Positions 25,561-38,205 of a DNA stretch of 64,000 nucleotides are shown here, piece by piece. The stretch is from contig NW_026251394.1 of assembly GCF_025118155.1 (NCBI RefSeq), positions 846,001 through 910,000 of the forward strand, written 5' to 3'. The notes below the pieces were generated by a model. That model ran no database searches, was not told the origin of the DNA, and saw only the letters and a list, made by a program, of their open reading frames with translations. Position 1 is the first letter of the stretch, and the number at the start of each line of letters is the position of its first letter. The translations under genes were made by a program, and so were the position numbers. The DNA is from Cokeromyces recurvatus. Taxonomy: Eukaryota > Mucoromycota > Mucoromycetes > Mucorales > Mucoraceae.

Positions 25561-28500
25561 AAGTTTCAATTTACCAAATAATTGGTGAAGATATACTTTG
25601 CCATAAAGACAATAATAAACTGATTTGTGAAAATGATTTTTCACCACCAGATAATGATCTTGAATCTTTTTGACGTGAACCCTTTGCATATTGATCACCT
25701 GTAGATACTCGAATCTCAAGTTTTCTAGTTTCATGATTAAATCGAATAGTTCCTTCATCACCACGCATATGAAGAAAATATCTAAAATAATTCTTGGCTG
25801 AAATAGATATATGCTGCCTAAAGACATCCCATTTCTCTATACGTTTAGCTAACATCTTTCGTAGTGATCTATAGAGTTTCTCCATTCCTTCTACTGTTTC
25901 ATTTGCATCACTCCATGCCTTAAGTGTATTATAGGTTTCCTGTGCTAATTCTTCTAAACTTCTTCCAATTTTGTCTTCCCATTCATCGGCTTTTGCTTGT
26001 AGACGTATAATATCTTTTTCAACTTCATGCGGTGTCCTTTCAGTAGATACACGATCAGGATATTCTTTTTGAGCTTCTTTTATCCATTGTTTTACAAGAG
26101 CAGCACTTTCTGTATATAGAGTGTATTTGGATTCACGTCTTTGATTAATCTGTGTTCTTTTGTATTTCAAACTCTGTAGTTCTTCACAAATCTTAGACTT
26201 CACACTTTCTAATTTTTCAATTCTAGCTTGAAGTTCACTGAAAATCGTTTCTCGTTCGTTTTCTTTATTTATAAATATTTTAAGCTCGTTATTTGTTTCT
26301 TTAATCTCACGAACATATTCATCGTGCTGTAGTTTAATATTTTGAAACTGTTGAGCATAAGCTTTGATTTCTTTTACATGTTCTTCAATAGCCTCATTAT
26401 ATGCTTGTAAATTGTTTGGGTTACTTTTCTGAAGATCCTCCTTTTTTTCATTAATCATACTATTCAAATTATTAATCTCATATTCAAGTGTATCAGCTGA
26501 ACGTTTATAATGTCTTATTTGCTTTTCAAGGTTATTCATATTCGCCCTTATTTCTCTAGTCTCAACTTCTAATTCGTTGTATTTCTTTTTTAATTCCTCT
26601 TCAGTAGCGCGTTGTTTTCTGATTTGCTCATCAATATCTCTTTGGAAACGAGGTGGTCCACGATAAGTTTCGATAGATACAGTTTTCATACCAGACTTAC
26701 CACCCACTCGATGGCCACTACTTGTAAAACATAAATCAATGTTGTGAGGTCTAGTTTTCATCAAATCATCTGCTTCCTGACGATCTTCCATTAACAATAT
26801 CTTTTCAATCTTGTTTGCAATAATCATCTGTCGTTTAACCCACTCATCATTAAACTTAATCGCCCTAAGTACAGTGAGATGTCGAGAGTCTGGCTCACCA
26901 GAGGAGTAATCAAATAAATCATAGTTGGAAATTATAATTGGAACATTTTTCATATTATGTCTTGCAAGGATACTAAAAAGAAGATTCTTATCATGAAAGG
27001 ATTCAACAACAAATGCATTCAGGTTTTTGTTAAGAACTGTTTCAAGAGTGTCCGCAAATTGCGGCTTAAGCAATTGAAGAGTAGCACCAAAGGGTCCTAC
27101 AGGTCTTCTTTTTTCCCATCTCGTTTCATGTTTAATGGCTTCTAAAACTTCAGGCATACGAATACCATAGGCCTTCATACGATCTTCTCGTTGACTCTCT
27201 AATCGTTGAATAAAATTGATACATTCTTCCCCACGTCGTTTTATGTGGGACATTTCATGAATGATGTTTTCTCTTTTAGTTTTTTCCCTTTTGAATTCAT
27301 CTTCAAGTTTCTTACTTTCAATAATAAGTCGGTCACGTTCAGTTGTCTTTTCTTCAATGTCCCTTTCATGCTTATTAATCTCATTTAATATTTTATCATG
27401 CTCAATCCTACTATTATTTTCAAGCTTTTGAGCCTCAACATCACGCATATTTTCAATTCTTTCTTTAGCTGCTTTTGTTCTTTTGGTTTCATTATTAATT
27501 GCCTGAAGATCAGCCTAAAAAAAAAAATAATAAGAATAAAATAAATAAAAATATTATCTACAAAACATTAGATGTACTATATATGTATATATATATATAT
27601 TTCTTTACGTTAGTTTCTCTTATTTTTCTTTCTTGTTCAGCTCTTAATTGAATTAGCTCCTGCTTTCTTTGATCATCAGGGTTAGGTTTATTTATAATTT
27701 CTTGCCATTCTTCTTTCTTCTTTTCAATCTTTGCTTCAATGGTATGAAGTTTATCTTCTTGAGCATTATAAGCTTCGTCAATCTGTTTCAATTGTTCTTC
27801 AACAATTTCAAAGTCATTCTTATATTTTTCACATTCTTTCTCTTTTTGAATGATTTGAGACCAAACAAGTTCATTATTCAAAACATCAATCTTTTCATCA
27901 ATCTGTTTAGCCTCTTGAATGTCTTCATATTCCTTTTGAGCTTCGTTGGCCTTAGCTTGGAGCGCAGGTAAACTCTGTTTCTTTCTATCTAGTGTTTCTC
28001 GAGCTGTTTCTAAACTCTCACGGACGGCTTCAAAATCACGTTGAAGTTGTGCTAGTTGAGTACCAAGCATAAAGAGCTTGTATTTATCTTCAGGTGTACT
28101 ATCACTTAAAAACTTTCTTGCCATATCTTGAGTTAGCATCGTCAAAGGGTTATTAACCAATATATTCATATGATCTAAAATAGCAATTAAATCTTCCTTT
28201 TTAGTAGATATAATATGACCAGAGGCGTTTTTTAGCTTGTAGCCTGAAGGCCCTTCCTTGTTGATTCGACGTTCTACGACAATAATATTAGGGTATAATT
28301 CAGGTTTATAAGGGGTAGGACCACGATTCGTAAGATGAATTGTGATATTCGCAGCACTATATATACATGTATATAATTAACAAAAAAAAAAAAAAAACCG
28401 TTTATGTATTATAATTCAACTATTTTACTTTGCTCCTTCTCTAATGAAATCACCAAGGCTTTTACCACGATTAGTTGCACTCGCATTAGCACCGAGAGCA

Positions 28501-29028
28501 ATAGTAATGGCAGTCAAAATGGCGCTTTTACCACTACCATTGTGTCCAATGACAAAATTGATTTTTGGACCAAAATCAATTTTCAAATATTTGTGACACA
28601 TAAAATCAACAAGCTCTACTCTTGCAATCGTACCTGCTTCATTAACTTTCTATTATTTATAAATACAACGATCAGAGGAAAAAAAGGAAAAAAAAAATTA
28701 TAGATATAGATCTTACTAAATTATTTAGATCGATGGTATTTAAATTACGTGAGCTCGAAGAAGAAAGTTGAGTAGTCTCTGTATCACTATTCTCATCTGA
28801 ATTAGTTACAGAATTTTCGACTTCATCATCTATTTCATCATCTTGATCGTTACTTCTGTGTTTTTTTTGAATGTGACTCAACTATTGAAATAATTAATTG
28901 AATGCATTCATTTGTATAAAATATTTATTTAGTATGTTTGTTGAAAAAAAAAAAAAAAAAAAAGAGAAAGATACCTCAGATTCAGTACCATCTCGTTCGC
29001 TAAATGTTCTTTTTAGAGTTGATGGCAT
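25240..29028 (-). CDS. SMC6: SMC6 subunit of the SMC5/6 complex
   Basis: Seven exons (29028-28975, 28881-28717, 28649-28429, 28356-27609, 27514-25575, 25476-25364, 25304-25240) join to 1101 residues. SMC6 is an ATPase of the SMC5/6 complex, which promotes homologous-recombination repair and resolves linked chromosomes. After an acidic N-terminal tail, FVIGHNGSGKSAILTAI is the Walker A (split region coded by exon 3). Coiled-coil arms flank a hinge in the middle (PVGPFGATLQLLKPQFADTLE, then KSGMKTVSIETYRGPP). The signature motif SLSGGEKSFSQISLLLSLW and Walker B IIWCLDEFDVFMDAVNR are near the C-terminus, the latter split by an intron with a 38-nt T run. The end RLADPER fits the SMC6 family. Confidence 0.95.
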
Positions 29029-29205
29029 TATTTTATTTATACATAAAAAAAAAAAAAAATAGGAATGAGAACGAACGAGGCTAAAAAAAAAAAGAAAAGA
29101 AAAGAAGGCGGAGCTAAAAAGAAAAAAAAAAACTGTACCTGATTACGTTTAAAGTTGAAAGCCTATGAGCACACTGATAAACTACATGCCGAAATTGCCT
29201 AAAGA

Positions 29206-29255
<50 letters not shown>

Positions 29256-30414
29256 AGCCCCTTAAAGGACTCAAGTTAAAAAAGGGGAAGAAGATCTGGA
29301 TAGCCGGGCAGGGTTTAATGAGGTGACTATCGGTTATCGAGTGCATACATTTATCTAATTGAGAAGCTGTTGATCCAAGATTGATGGTGATATTAACAAC
29401 TCTTTTTCCCATGTTAAAGACAGTTCATTTCATATAAAAGAAGTTGGGCAATTGGCATTCGTATACTCCATTGACTGTAGCGATCACGATGTTTAGCGGA
29501 GGTGGGTGGGTGGGTTAGTAAAATATTTAATAAAAACGAAATAGGATCAGGTATGTTTGGTGACGACTGAAGGCTGCAGTGAATATTGAGATATTCAATA
29601 ATGTAAGTTTTAGTGAAAATGTGGGAGCGGCATCAGACGTAAAAAAAAAAAAAGTAGTTATTAGGAAGTCATTCAAAACACCATCGGATACTACGATCAT
29701 TTTTGACAAAAGACATAGATAGCAATAAAATAGGTTCAAGAGAAACAGGAGGACGACACTATAAATTCAACTTGGAATTCTGAGGGAAAGTCCGAAGATT
29801 GCTCATATTCTCTTGACGATATTCACGAATAGCTTTACTTGGGAGCTCATGGTCAACTAAAGTGAAATATCATTTACAAATTAGATTTGAGGATAATACA
29901 AACTAAAGGGACCGACTATTGAGTTGTAAGGAGATATGCTAAGAGACACCCGGTAGTTTATGCAATCGAAGCTATTCCTGACTACAGCGTTTTTGGATGG
30001 AGTTAAGACTAGTTGAAAAAAAGAAAAAGAAAAAATTAGATCAAATAATACAAATTTAAGAAGAAGCAATAATAGATTTAGATGTAATAAAACTAGCTTT
30101 TATACATGTTTATCTGTAAAAAAATCAAAATTTTCTGTGAAAAAAAAAAAAAAAAAAAACCCTCATACTCGAGACGCTTATATTACTGCTTCTGATGAGA
30201 GAATGGAAATGAACTAACTGAAGCCAGTTAATAACTCCTTGAAGAATTGATGATTACAATTTACGGCATTGCAACTACGTTACCACAGTATCCTATACCT
30301 TTGGTAAGATAAGAAGAGACTATAATAGCGCTATTATTATGGATGTAAAATTTCTTTCAAAGAATGATGAATAATAGATTTATTTAATGTAATAGCAAAT
30401 ATACTAAATTAGTG
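29029..30414. other. Gene-poor region upstream of SMC6
   Basis: No intact gene is seen. Apart from long A/T runs (T about 37 nt near 29212-29248) the base composition is less extreme than other spacers. The minus strand has short coding-like pieces with stops: an AG-bordered frame at about 29760-29860 (HELPSKAIREYRQENMSNLR) and 29881-30069 (TPSKNAVVRNSFDCINYRV). These may be remnants of a transposable element or a decayed gene. Confidence 0.35.
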
Positions 30415-30820
30415 TTAATAAAGTAGCAATAATCAAGTATTTTAGAAAAGTCTATATTTATCTATAACAGCTACAATCAATTTACCTCGTTTTTTTTATT
30501 TATTCCATAATATGTTAGTGACTCCTATACGGATACCTTTAAACTTGACAATATCATTATTAAATATCCCATTCACAAAAGCTACAATTGGGCTTTTCAT
30601 ATTATCTTGACAATTTTCTTTTTTTTTAGGTGTCCAATACATACCCCTTTGTTTACTATACAATAAGTATATCATCATTTACAAGATACTTGTATTTATT
30701 TTACCTCTTTTATAACTTGGGAATTGTATTTTTTTATTCTTTTCCCTGTATTTACTAAAATATTTATTATTTCTTGCCTAGCACGTTGTATATGCCATAA
30801 ACGGTCTTCAAATGTCATGT
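30415..30820 (-). pseudogene. Broken TnpB/Fanzor-like transposase-associated nuclease relic
   Basis: The minus-strand frame 30678-30442 reads PIVAFVNGIFNNDIVKFKG, then GVTNILWNK, a stop, and in the same frame KKRGKLIVAVIDKYR. A one-base shift then continues with SKILDYCYF. The order (VAFGxG-like strand, a Gly-rich loop, a helix, VxxIDEYxTSKxCxxC-like end) resembles the RuvC/zinc-ribbon end of TnpB and eukaryotic Fanzor proteins. An upstream piece at 30820-30697 (TFEDRLWHIQRARQEIINIL) could be an earlier exon. Stops and a frame change show it is dead. The family call rests on remembered motif patterns and is not proven. Expected Glu, Thr and Cys positions are substituted here. Confidence 0.4.
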
Positions 30821-31517
30821 TTCTAATCAATTAAGCAAGCAGATCATAAAATCATTATTCAAGAAATTCTATCTAGATTCCCTTGAAATTCTCATGGGAT
30901 ACTCTATCAAATAATATCAAAACATCTAACACTTTATTGTCAATAACATGTTTTATTCGATCATTCACTAGCACTTCTCTGATTCATACTTTCCTATCCC
31001 AGACTTCGTTAGCGATTCTTATAAATATATAAATAAAACTATTTGACTTTAAAACTATTGTTCAGTTTTCTCCTCGACTTCTTTTATAATATTTTTTTTG
31101 TTGGGTATCTTATAATAAATAAACATCACAGTATACTTTGATAGCAGGAAAAAAAAAACCAGTTTTAGTTCATCTAAATCTATTTTCGCTTCTTATTAAA
31201 TTTGTATTGTTTAATCTATTATTATTGTTCAACTAGTCTCAATTTCATCCAAAAATATTCTAATGTATTTATTTGGATAAAATTGTATTTTATGCAAATT
31301 GTTCCTATCCTTCATTTTTTATATCTAACATACATATCTTAGTTATAGGAAAAAAAAAGGAATTTAATTATATTATGAACTGTATTCTTATAAATATATT
31401 AAAAAAAGAAAAGAAAAATATGTAAAGAAAAAGAGAAAAAAAAAAAAAAAAGAAAAGGGAGAATACATAAAGTAAAAGGAAATAGTAATTATATATAAAA
31501 TTATACTTTTTTTTTTC
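30821..31517. other. Intergenic, possible 5' remains of the relic
   Basis: AT-rich DNA between the relic and the GPI-protein gene. Minus-strand frames are short and full of stops. No gene or clear terminal repeat is seen. Confidence 0.45.
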
Positions 31518-32200
31518 TTAGAAGAATTGAGAAGCAATAGCAGCAGTTACGCCAAAAGCAATCATAGCTGAACCAGCGTATTGCTTATTACCCGCTGAAG
31601 TATGAGAAGTATTAGGATTATTATTTGATGAAGTCTGACTAGTTGATCCACTAGTAGAAGATGGAGCAGCTGGAGTAGCGACAGCATTGTTATTTCCACT
31701 AGCAGGAGAGGAAGAAGATGAAGTAGAACCACTAGAAGGACTAGAATTAGATGAAGGAGAAGCACTACTTCCACCACTTTCAACTATAAAAGGCCCAGCA
31801 AAGGCAAGATCGGGTGAAGAGCCTAATTCAAATGCATCTAAAATGGATGTTCAATTAATACATTATCCTACCAATTATTTAAAAATAATAATAATAAAAA
31901 CTTACATTCAGTGCCAATTTCAAGGTTATCAGGAATTTTCCAAACATATTTCATATCATTAGCATTTACATTAGTAGCAATTGTCATGATGGGTTGAAGA
32001 GCAGTAGAAGGACCCTTTGCTAAAACAATTTGAGGAATAGTTTGAACAGAAGGGTTAATCCAAGAAATGATAGCTTCTTGTCCAGCCTTATATTTAGTGT
32101 TAGCTAAAGGAGAAGTAATTGATACAATTGATTTCTGTGCAGCAACAATAGAAGCAAGATAAACAGCAGAAAAAAAAAGACTAGATCCAGTGAACTTCAT
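31518..32200 (-). CDS. GPI-anchored Ser-rich surface protein, Kre9/Knh1-type N-domain
   Basis: Two exons (32200-31906, 31837-31518) give 204 residues. An N-terminal signal peptide (MKFTGSSLFFSAVYLASIVAA) precedes an Ig-like domain with SITSPLANTKYKAGQEAIIS-W, KGPSTALQPIMTIATNVNAN and YVWKIPDNLEIG, the pattern of the Kre9/Knh1-like N-terminal family. A Ser/Thr/Pro/Asn-rich stalk follows and the end (SAGNKQYAGSAMIAFG then a hydrophobic tail finishing SQFF) fits a GPI attachment site. Such proteins are secreted and bound to the plasma membrane or wall; some homologues influence beta-1,6-glucan. The exact role is not known. Confidence 0.88.
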
Positions 32201-32292
32201 GTTATGTTTGGTGTATATAATACAGAAAATATATTTTTCTTAAAAAAAAAGGGGAAAAAAAAAGGTAGAACAGGATTGCATTTATATATATG

Positions 32293-32330
<38 letters not shown>

Positions 32331-34163
32331 CCAAGGAGAACCTAAAGAAAAAAAGGAGAATGAGTCTAAATAAGACGAAAAAAAAAAATAAATACATAAA
32401 TGAATTCTAGGGGTTGGAAAAGAATCGAAAGAACTTGAAGCCCATACATTTTTTTATCACAATTCTTTAACAAATGAAATTAGTCAGAAAAGGTTGGAAA
32501 TCATCTAACCTTTCCTCTCCTTTTCCATCCATTTTTACGAAAGAATTAGTCTCCTATTGATTATTATTATTATTATTATTATTATTATTTTTGTCTCCTG
32601 ATAAATTATACAAATTATGTTAGATATATTCTCTAATCTTCTCCTACTGATACTTATTATATTACTTTGATTTTTATTACTGCTCTCCCTCAATTGACAT
32701 AACTACATTCTATTTCTCTTTTCCTCCTTTCTTATACTCCTACTGAAGGCTCCTTACGTATTATAATATCCTCATTCTTTTGCTATTCACACTAATTTGA
32801 TTTAGAAAAAGATTAAATTTATCATTGTTATGATTAAGCATAATATTTTATCAGTTCTTTTGTTTCTATTCTGTTCTTTATCTAGTCTATCAAGAAGAAT
32901 ACACGACGCTTTGAACTTTATGCGTCAATTATAAACAAAGCTAGTTGATTTATATATGTATTTTTTCGAGAATGCTATCTAAGGGATTCTGAATGTATGT
33001 TTAATACTAAAGTTTACATAGATCAATGCAAGAAACAAAAGGAGAGAAAACAGCATTCTTTTTTGGTTTTGTTTTTTTTCAGCAATAATATTAATAAATT
33101 CTATCTTCTCAAGAAATATCATCTTTAATCATTCATTATGGTTGTATATTACGGCTTATACAAATGAAGAAAATGAAGAGCCCTTGGCCTTTCAAACTCA
33201 AACTAAAGGTCAACTTAAGGATTATTTGCCACACAAAGAACTATCTAATCTAAAGAATATTCAGAAACAAAGTAATATATCTTAATGATAGATTTTCTTT
33301 GCTCCTATATTAGTTAGTTATATGTAAATATATATATATAAATATATGTGTGTGTGTATATATATGCGTATATGTGTATATGTAAATGTATATATCTAGA
33401 CAATAATATATTCTATAATTTAAGGGATCTATTAGATAAAGTATATTTATAAAAAATTAAAAAGTTATCTTATTATATTAAACAAACTCTGTTTATTCCC
33501 TTTTGCAATATAATCTCTTCTTAATAATGCATAACATATACAACAAGTCTCGTATAGTAATAGCTACCACTATTTTAACATAAAACATCTATAATTTTTG
33601 TAAACTTGAAACTAATAAAATAAACTTATAGTTTGATTTTTTTTTTATTGTAAACTAAATTAAGCGTCATTGACAATGAACATTTAATACAAACGTTAAA
33701 ATGCGCATATATGCACATATGTCAAAAATTTCATACATGCATACAAATATATACAAATGTATTACATTATAATTTACAAGTAACATGTTATACGCATTTA
33801 AAGCCTCTTATATAATAGTGCCTTATAATGTACTTTGATAATTCATAAACCACTTGAAAAGAAATATTTCATGTAAATTATCCTATCCTTTTTTTTTTCT
33901 TTTTTGTAAGCCTCTTTTTGTTTTTGAGTTAATATACGTCATTCAAGGTAATTAACTGCATACATGAACTATTATTGATGAATCAAAGTAGTTAACTAAA
34001 GCTATAATTTAATTTAATAGCGTTAGAGAAAATAAAAAAAAAGATGGGAGGGATAAAGAAAGGGAAGAGAACAGTAAAGCTTAGGCGATAGATAATACCA
34101 AAAAGTGAATAGAATAAGAAATGCCCATTATGTTGTACACTTTTTTTTTCCTAAAGAGTCGAA

Positions 34164-34197
<34 letters not shown>

Positions 34198-34229
34198 ACA
34201 TTTATATACATTTTACAACGTTACCAAAA

Positions 34230-34269
<40 letters not shown>

Positions 34270-34309
34270 CCTTTTCCCTCTTTCCTCTTCCTTTTTTCTC
34301 ATATAAAAA
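32201..34309. other. Long intergenic region with one exon-like open frame
   Basis: It contains a TATT/ATT microsatellite (about 32560-32590), TA/TG dinucleotide runs near 33325-33395 and two facing homopolymers (A about 31 nt near 34165, T about 38 nt near 34232) just before the hydrolase ATG. A plus-strand frame is open at 33082-33285 directly after a T-rich tract ending CAG. It reads for example NEENEEPLAFQTQTKGQLKD and may be a relic or orphan exon. No other gene is seen. Confidence 0.4.
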
Positions 34310-35176
34310 ATGACTATCAACAAAATTCGTAGAAATTATCAACTACTTGGACTAGAAAATGATTTGAATTGCCCTTTAATTTGGCTTATTCATGGTGCAG
34401 GAGGTGATTTAAACCATTATAATTCAGTTGCTCAACTTTTAGTTAAAAATGGGTTTCGTATTCTATTAATGGATGTTCGATATCATGGTCTATCACAGCC
34501 TACTATTTGTGATGAAGAGGAGAAAAAGAGATGGTTTTCTTTTGATAATGTCATGGAGGACATGAATATCATATTAGAAGAAGTGAAAGAAAGGTATTAT
34601 CCAGCAGATAACAAGCTTCATTTATTTCTCGGTGGATTATCGATGGGTGGCATGATTTCCTTGCTTTATGCAGCAAATTGGCAAAAGAAGAAGAAGTTTA
34701 ACATTCAATTAGAAGGTTTAATTTTATTAGCATCAGGCATTCCTTATATGCAAATTCCACGTGTTGGATGGGATCTCTATGCTGAAAGGAAAGCTACTCT
34801 CGAAGACCTTCAGAGAACTAGAATTGCAATCACTTTATCCTCTCTTACTCAACAGGCAGAGGTTAAAAGAGCATTACAGTTAATCTCTGACGATGCTCTT
34901 TATGAGGTCATGGTCACTATTGCTACTTTACTTCCATCGTCTCCTCAAGAATTACCTTATACATTATTAACAAAGAAGCCTACACTTATCATTGTGCCAG
35001 ATCAAGATCCTTATACACGCCCTGAACTGGAATTATTACACAAGATAAATTTAGAACAGGGTGTAGATAGTGAATTAGCTGTAGTAGAAAATTCTGGACA
35101 CATGATCATATTAGATCAACCAAAGAAAGTTGCTGATACAATTCAGAAATTTTGTAACCGCATCCTGTTTTCGTAA
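34310..35176 (+). CDS. Alpha/beta hydrolase, cytosolic, 288 residues
   Basis: A single exon encodes 288 residues with the alpha/beta hydrolase fold. HGAGG at 28-32 supplies the oxyanion hole, GLSMGG near residue 110 is the nucleophile elbow (Ser), PDQDPYT near 240 holds the probable acid, and SGHM near 265 holds the His. MDVRYHGLS after the third strand is typical of the YhgE/EstA-like esterase group. There is no signal peptide and no membrane segment. The substrate cannot be told from sequence; esterase or lipase-like activity is the general family expectation. Its promoter is dominated by a long T tract ending about 40 bp from the ATG. Confidence 0.85.
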   Translation: MTINKIRRNYQLLGLENDLNCPLIWLIHGAGGDLNHYNSVAQLLVKNGFRILLMDVRYHGLSQPTICDEEEKKRWFSFDNVMEDMNIILEEVKERYYPADNKLHLFLGGLSMGGMISLLYAANWQKKKKFNIQLEGLILLASGIPYMQIPRVGWDLYAERKATLEDLQRTRIAITLSSLTQQAEVKRALQLISDDALYEVMVTIATLLPSSPQELPYTLLTKKPTLIIVPDQDPYTRPELELLHKINLEQGVDSELAVVENSGHMIILDQPKKVADTIQKFCNRILFS

Positions 35177-35362
35177 AAAAATATTTATTTGCATGTGTAC
35201 ATCATTATTATTATACAATTTAACTATAATACATCAAATAAAGGAAAATTTGTGTTTTTTTTTCTTTTTTTGCTGTTATGAAAGTAAGTGTTTACTTTCT
35301 TGATTTAAAAAAAAAAAAATAATTATGTGTACGCCAGTTCTTTAGTTACTTTTTTCTTTTTG

Positions 35363-36789
35363 CTAATTTTGTCTAACTTGTCGCCAGTTATTATTTGGTT
35401 GACGTTGATTGTTATATGAGGGCCAGTTAGAAGCAGGACGATCCTTACCCCATGATAACTTGGCTTCACGGCCATTAATAATCATACCTTGTAAATGAAC
35501 AATGGCATTAGCAGCATTTTGATGCGTGTCTAACCTATAATAATAGTCTGTCTTAGTATACATATACAAATATAAAATAAATACACAATAGATTACTTAC
35601 TTGACAAAAGCAAATCCTTTGTCGGCTTGCAATTTAACTTCTTGAATAAAGCCAAATCTTTGAAAAGGTTGTACCAAATCATTATCTATATCCGCATACT
35701 GTATAAATATAAAATGCTTTCTTTTAATATAACAATCAACTTACCAGACACATTAGGAGGCAAATTACCAACATAGACACTAGTAACATAATTAGGGGTT
35801 TGCTGAACAACAGTTTCATAAGGAAGTTGTTGACCAGGACGGGGAGGAGGAGTATCACCCTTTTGAGTAGCCCAATTAACACGAATATTACGAGCACCCA
35901 ATAATTCACCATTCATAGAAGCAATAGCTTGATTAGCTTCTGACTTTTCACGATAAGTAACAAATCCAAAACCACGAGAATTACCTGACATAGTATCTTT
36001 CATAACATGTGCGTTACTATAAAGTACAAAAAATAAAAATAAATTAATATACTTCTTATTTTGTCAAAAAAAAAAGTATGTTTACACTAAAGAGCCAAAA
36101 ACACCAAAGGCTTGAGATAAAGCTTCATCATTAATTTCAGGTGAAAGATCACCAACAAAGATTTGGAATTGGCTAGGAGTTTCTTCTTTTTGATTTTGTT
36201 GAGCCCAGTTTACTTTAATTTCCTATTTTATTTATTTTATTTTATTTTTTTTTTAAAAAAAAAAATTATTATAAATGATGACAAAGTAAAATTAAAAACT
36301 TACATGATCCAAAATTTTATAACCATTTAATTCTTGAATAGCTTTGTCAGCAGACATAGCATCTACAAATTCAACAAAACCATAGTTTACAGGATTCTAA
36401 ATTAATATACAGAAGAAAAAAAAATTAAGATGAATATATATTTTTTTTATTGGGATCATATAAACAAACAAAAGAATAAAAAAAAAACTTACAAAAGAGT
36501 TATTTCTATGCATCTAATATATACAAATGTATGTATAGCAATATCAATAAATTATCTTTATTTATGTTATACTAAAAAAAATAAAATAAAAAATAAAACT
36601 TACAGCCATAATCTTAATGCTTGCAACGGAACCCATTGGTGAAAAATATTCGAGTAACATGGAATCAGTTATTCTAGGGGATGATGTCAGTATTATTCCT
36701 CTTTTTAAAGCAAAGCTAATATTTATTTAATATTATTGTATAAAGTACCTTTGATCGAGATTACCAACATAAACTGTTGTAGAAGACAT
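35363..36789 (-). CDS. Three-RRM RNA-binding protein (TIA1/Pub1-like)
   Basis: Eight exons (36789-36749, 36673-36604, 36513-36493, 36396-36304, 36222-36086, 36016-35745, 35685-35601, 35534-35363) join to 296 residues. RRM1 starts [13 protein letters not shown] and has NYGFVEFVD as RNP1. RRM2 has [13 protein letters not shown] and [14 protein letters not shown]3 has [11 protein letters not shown] and KGFAFVK. The order and linkers match the TIA1/Pub1/Nam8 group, which bind U-rich RNA and act in mRNA stability, stress granules or 5' splice-site choice. The third exon is only 21 nt (7 residues), placed in the RRM1 loop. The tail is short and Asn/Gln/Trp-rich rather than a long prion-like domain. 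Confidence 0.92.
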
Positions 36790-37352
36790 GGCTTGTTATC
36801 TATAATATAAAGAAAAAATAAAAAGAGAAAAGAAAAAAAGGAACAAAAAATATTTTTTTTTTTTCTTTCAATAACACTGCCTCGTCATCAAAAAAAAAAA
36901 AAGCGGAACACAAAAAAAAACACATATTTTCAGCAACAGTACGGTCTTTAAAGTTGCGGTCTTTAAAATGTAACCCTCTTCCTTTGCCTTTCAAGCTTAA
37001 GGTCATCAACAAATAAATCAACATGTTTAACAAACAGCGTGTATTCATTTCATAAAAAGACTGTACTAAGACGAAAAAAAAAAATTGATTCGAGTGAATA
37101 AATTAAGCATAAAGTAATTAAGTTGAGTAATAGAAGAAAAAGCACGTGTATATGAGAATACATAAAAAAAAAATCATGAAAATCCTTTATATTTTCAATG
37201 ACTAGTCTTTACTCTTTCACCTAAAACAAAGAAATCGGCCTAAAATTGTTACTCTCTTTTTTTCTTTTTTTACGTGTCTGTCAAATTAATCATGAGAAAT
37301 ATAGTTACACGTTTGAACATGTTTTAATGGCTTTCTTCTTCCATAGTTCTTA

Positions 37353-37397
<45 letters not shown>

Positions 37398-38205
37398 AAT
37401 AAAACAAGCATATTCTTTACAAGAATATATATAAAATACATCAACAGCGTAAAACATACTGTGAATACGCTAATTTACTAAAGCTTGTGAATTGAGCTAT
37501 CAGTATATACTAAATCTTTGTATCAGTTATTGGAGCAATGTCTGAATAGGGTATTACTAGCTTCATTTAAAAAACCATCACAGATCATTATTTAAGAAGG
37601 GGAAAAAGCTTGAATTTGATTAGTCTAAGGGTATTAAAGCGAACGATCATATGAACACCCACTATTTTCAACTTTTTTAAGTTTTAATGAATATCATTGA
37701 TACAAGTGAAATATATATATATATATCTAGTTATATCTGCTGTAATTCTTCTTAAAAGTGCATGTGTGTATATCTTCCAATTGTAGGAATAAAGTTCGGT
37801 TTCAGTCAAAACAAAATAAATGATAAGGACACATTAATGTCTTAAATCAAGGTGACTGCTGTTATAGAAGTTAAAGGTACAAAATTGTAATAAAATAATC
37901 TCTTTTCCTTTCCTGATAGCTGCCTAAACAAGGGACATTGAAAACAGATGAAACAAGTTTATTTTATTTATAACTATCCTTCTCTTCTTTTATGTATTCG
38001 AGTCAATATTTTAGCTTCTTTAAATGGTTATAGCCACATTCTATTTTACCAATGACCGCAATCCTGAAAGTGATTCTATTTCAAAGGCCGAAATTTAATT
38101 GTAAAGATTTGGTTGTAAATCAATTTTTATAACCTTTTTTTTTTTCTCCACTATTATTTTTTCTTCATTTCAATTTAATTATTATTATTATTATTTTTGA
38201 ACAAA
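36790..38205. other. Divergent promoter region of RRM gene and RHO3
   Basis: No gene is seen. It has a 41-nt T run at 37355-37395, a short direct repeat of GCGGTCTTTAAA-like sequence near 36938-36968, and a T-rich stretch next to the RHO3 start. Frames are short. Confidence 0.5.
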
